Source: Ignavibacteriota bacterium (GTDB lineage Bacteria; Bacteroidota; Ignavibacteria; UBA10030; UBA6906). Taken from it: a stretch of DNA of 8,095 bases. The notes under the pieces are model-generated. The model saw nothing but the letters and a program-made list of their open reading frames with translations, made no database searches and was not told the origin of the DNA. Below, one piece after another: positions 7,446-8,095 of the stretch; within the stretch, counting starts at the first letter, position 1, and every line of letters starts with the position of its first letter. The stretch lies in contig JACQVJ010000215.1 of NCBI GenBank assembly GCA_016209805.1, positions 1-8,095 on the forward strand. The letters are read 5' to 3'. The position numbers and the translations under genes are program-made.

Positions 7446-7883
7446 CTAATTGTATCTGAAGCTTCCACCCTCTGCACTGTCTTTTTCTCCAATCAGCGGC
7501 GAGCCGTGGTGGTGGATCATTCTCCATGTCTTCCCATCGTGCTCAAACAGGTTGGTTGCAAGTACAGAGCCCGACTCGACGGATGAACCGGATCGCCAGA
7601 CTATTTCTTCAATGAGGACAACGACCCCGAGCTTGCCGTGGATTTCCGCAGCGACGTTGCGAAGGGAGAACTTCATCGCTGCGTTGCTCGCAAAGACCCG
7701 TTCCCAGCTCTCTCGTACGGCCTCCCATCCTACAATGATATCCCAGCCGGGATGAATGCATCGCACTCGTTGGCTGTGGAGCCAGATCGAATCAAGGGCA
7801 TCCAAGTCGGCATTCTCGAATGCCTCGTAGAACCGGGCATTCTGAAGTATCAATGAGTCCCTGGTGTTCACGCAAGCTTTCAC
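7446..7883 (-). CDS. NTF2-like small protein (SnoaL_3/DUF4440 type), first gene of the squalene operon
   Basis: A 145-residue protein with the cone-shaped NTF2-like fold by sequence pattern. Seen: an N-terminal helix FYEAFENADLDALDSIW (18-34), then VRCIHPGW (40-47) and VGWEAVRESWERVF (51-64). Near the end are ATNLFEHDGKTWRMIHHHGSP (L112 to P129 region), with W120 and H124-H126. The P-G-W, G-x-x-A-V-x-x-S-W and W-R-x-x-H-H-H-x-S-P elements are usual in SnoaL_3-like proteins. Some relatives are enzymes acting on polycyclic or hydrophobic molecules; many have no known function, so none is assigned here. The start is a GTG at 7883; GTG at 7871 or TTG at 7853 are alternatives, and no ribosome binding site decides. 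The candidate transcript start near 7898 allows the first two. It lies 19 bp upstream of hpnC and is probably cotranscribed with hpnCDE. Confidence 0.8.
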   Translation of the reverse strand: MKACVNTRDSLILQNARFYEAFENADLDALDSIWLHSQRVRCIHPGWDIIVGWEAVRESWERVFASNAAMKFSLRNVAAEIHGKLGVVVLIEEIVWRSGSSVESGSVLATNLFEHDGKTWRMIHHHGSPLIGEKDSAEGGSFRYN

Positions 7884-7904
7884 ACGATGGGGAGATTCGC
7901 GATG

Positions 7905-7933
7905 AATATATCCAATTGATGAAGAAATTGCAA
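7905..7933 (-). promoter_or_regulatory. Candidate promoter of the NTF2-like/hpnCDE operon
   Basis: On the minus strand TTGCAA (7928-7933) and TATATT (7905-7910) are separated by 17 bases. The -10 box matches TATAAT at five of six positions and the -35 box at four of six. The predicted start near 7898 gives a very short leader of about 15 bases to the GTG at 7883. It is the best promoter-like site upstream of the operon, judged by eye. Confidence 0.45.
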
Positions 7934-7965
7934 CGCAAACCCGACCGAACGTCCTTGAAATCTCC

Positions 7966-7994
7966 TTGCTCTTTAAGGCGATTAGTCTTATATT
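7966..7994 (+). promoter_or_regulatory. Candidate promoter of the tRNA gene
   Basis: TTGCTC (7966-7971) and TATATT (7989-7994) are separated by 17 bases on the plus strand. The -10 box continues into a run of T (TATATTTT), close to the Bacteroidota TAnnTTTG form. The predicted start near 8001 leaves a leader of about 70 bases before the tRNA, which processing would remove. It is divergent from the hpn operon promoter, with the two -35 boxes 32 bp apart. The -35 box is weak. Confidence 0.35.
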
Positions 7995-8008
7995 TTTTTT
8001 AGATTGAT

Positions 8009-8040
8009 GGAGTTTTTGAATGTTTTCCGTTAGAAACTCC
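8009..8040. repeat. Inverted repeat in the tRNA leader
   Basis: GGAGTTT (8009-8015) and AAACTCC (8034-8040) are perfectly complementary and enclose an 18-base loop. The hairpin would form in the predicted tRNA leader, 30 bases before the mature 5' end. It lacks a T tract on its downstream side in either direction, so it is not an evident terminator. It could be a processing or regulatory structure, or chance. Confidence 0.3.
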
Positions 8041-8069
8041 CCTCAGAGAACCTCAATCAGGACCATTAC

Positions 8070-8095
8070 GGCGGGATAGCTCAGTTGGTTAGAGC
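8070..8095 (+). tRNA. tRNA gene, 5' part only (anticodon outside the window)
   Basis: The last 26 bases form the 5' half of a tRNA: an acceptor strand GGCGGGA (8070-8076), TA at positions 8 and 9, a D stem GCTC (8079-8082) pairing with GAGC (8092-8095), and the D loop AGTTGGTTA containing the conserved GG and A residues. The anticodon and the 3' half lie beyond the edge, so the amino acid cannot be read. The acceptor sequence is compatible with an elongator methionine tRNA among others. Confidence 0.85.

Noticed and set aside
7991..8000. T run as a terminator on the plus strand
   Set aside because: No stable hairpin precedes it and there is no plus-strand gene upstream; it fits better as the extension of the -10 region.
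8070..8095. tRNA edge as an integration site for a genomic island
   Set aside because: No integrase, repeat of the tRNA end or other mobile gene is visible in the window.

Overview
The window is a densely packed bacterial region of about even base composition. Seven protein genes all lie on the minus strand, and the first bases of a tRNA gene on the plus strand sit at the right edge. Ribosome binding sites are weak or absent, and the promoter candidates resemble the TTG / TAnnTT pattern of the Bacteroidota group. Together with a squalene-forming hpnCDE cluster and a stand-alone receiver protein, this suggests a member of the Bacteroidota/Chlorobiota/Ignavibacteriota group. That placement is tentative: no marker gene is complete here.

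Right part (about 4342-8095). A short intergenic region of about 190 bp separates the tRNA (plus strand) from a four-gene operon read leftwards. The order is an NTF2/SnoaL-like small protein, then hpnC, hpnD and hpnE. hpnC and hpnD overlap by an ATGA, and hpnD and hpnE overlap by 28 bp, so translation is probably coupled. By family knowledge, HpnD condenses two farnesyl diphosphates to presqualene diphosphate, HpnC converts that to hydroxysqualene, and HpnE reduces it to squalene. No squalene-hopene cyclase is in the window, so the end product (hopanoid, sterol or free squalene) cannot be read here.

Middle part (1425-4202). A probable second operon starts with a 124-residue stand-alone response-regulator receiver. 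Two tandem, clearly paralogous multi-spanning membrane acyltransferases of the HGSNAT_cat/DUF1624 type follow. A candidate promoter lies just upstream of the receiver gene.

Left part (1-1420). The N-terminal 440 residues of a large type IIG (Eco57I-like) restriction-modification enzyme run off the left edge. They carry a nuclease signature (D...ExK), a helical linker, and methyltransferase motifs X and I. Its promoter candidate is bracketed by two copies of an 8-bp repeat.

No transposase, CRISPR array, rRNA or prophage gene was seen. I find no clearly new system. The most noteworthy points are the NTF2-like gene leading the squalene operon, the receiver plus twin-acyltransferase unit, and the repeat pair at the restriction gene promoter.
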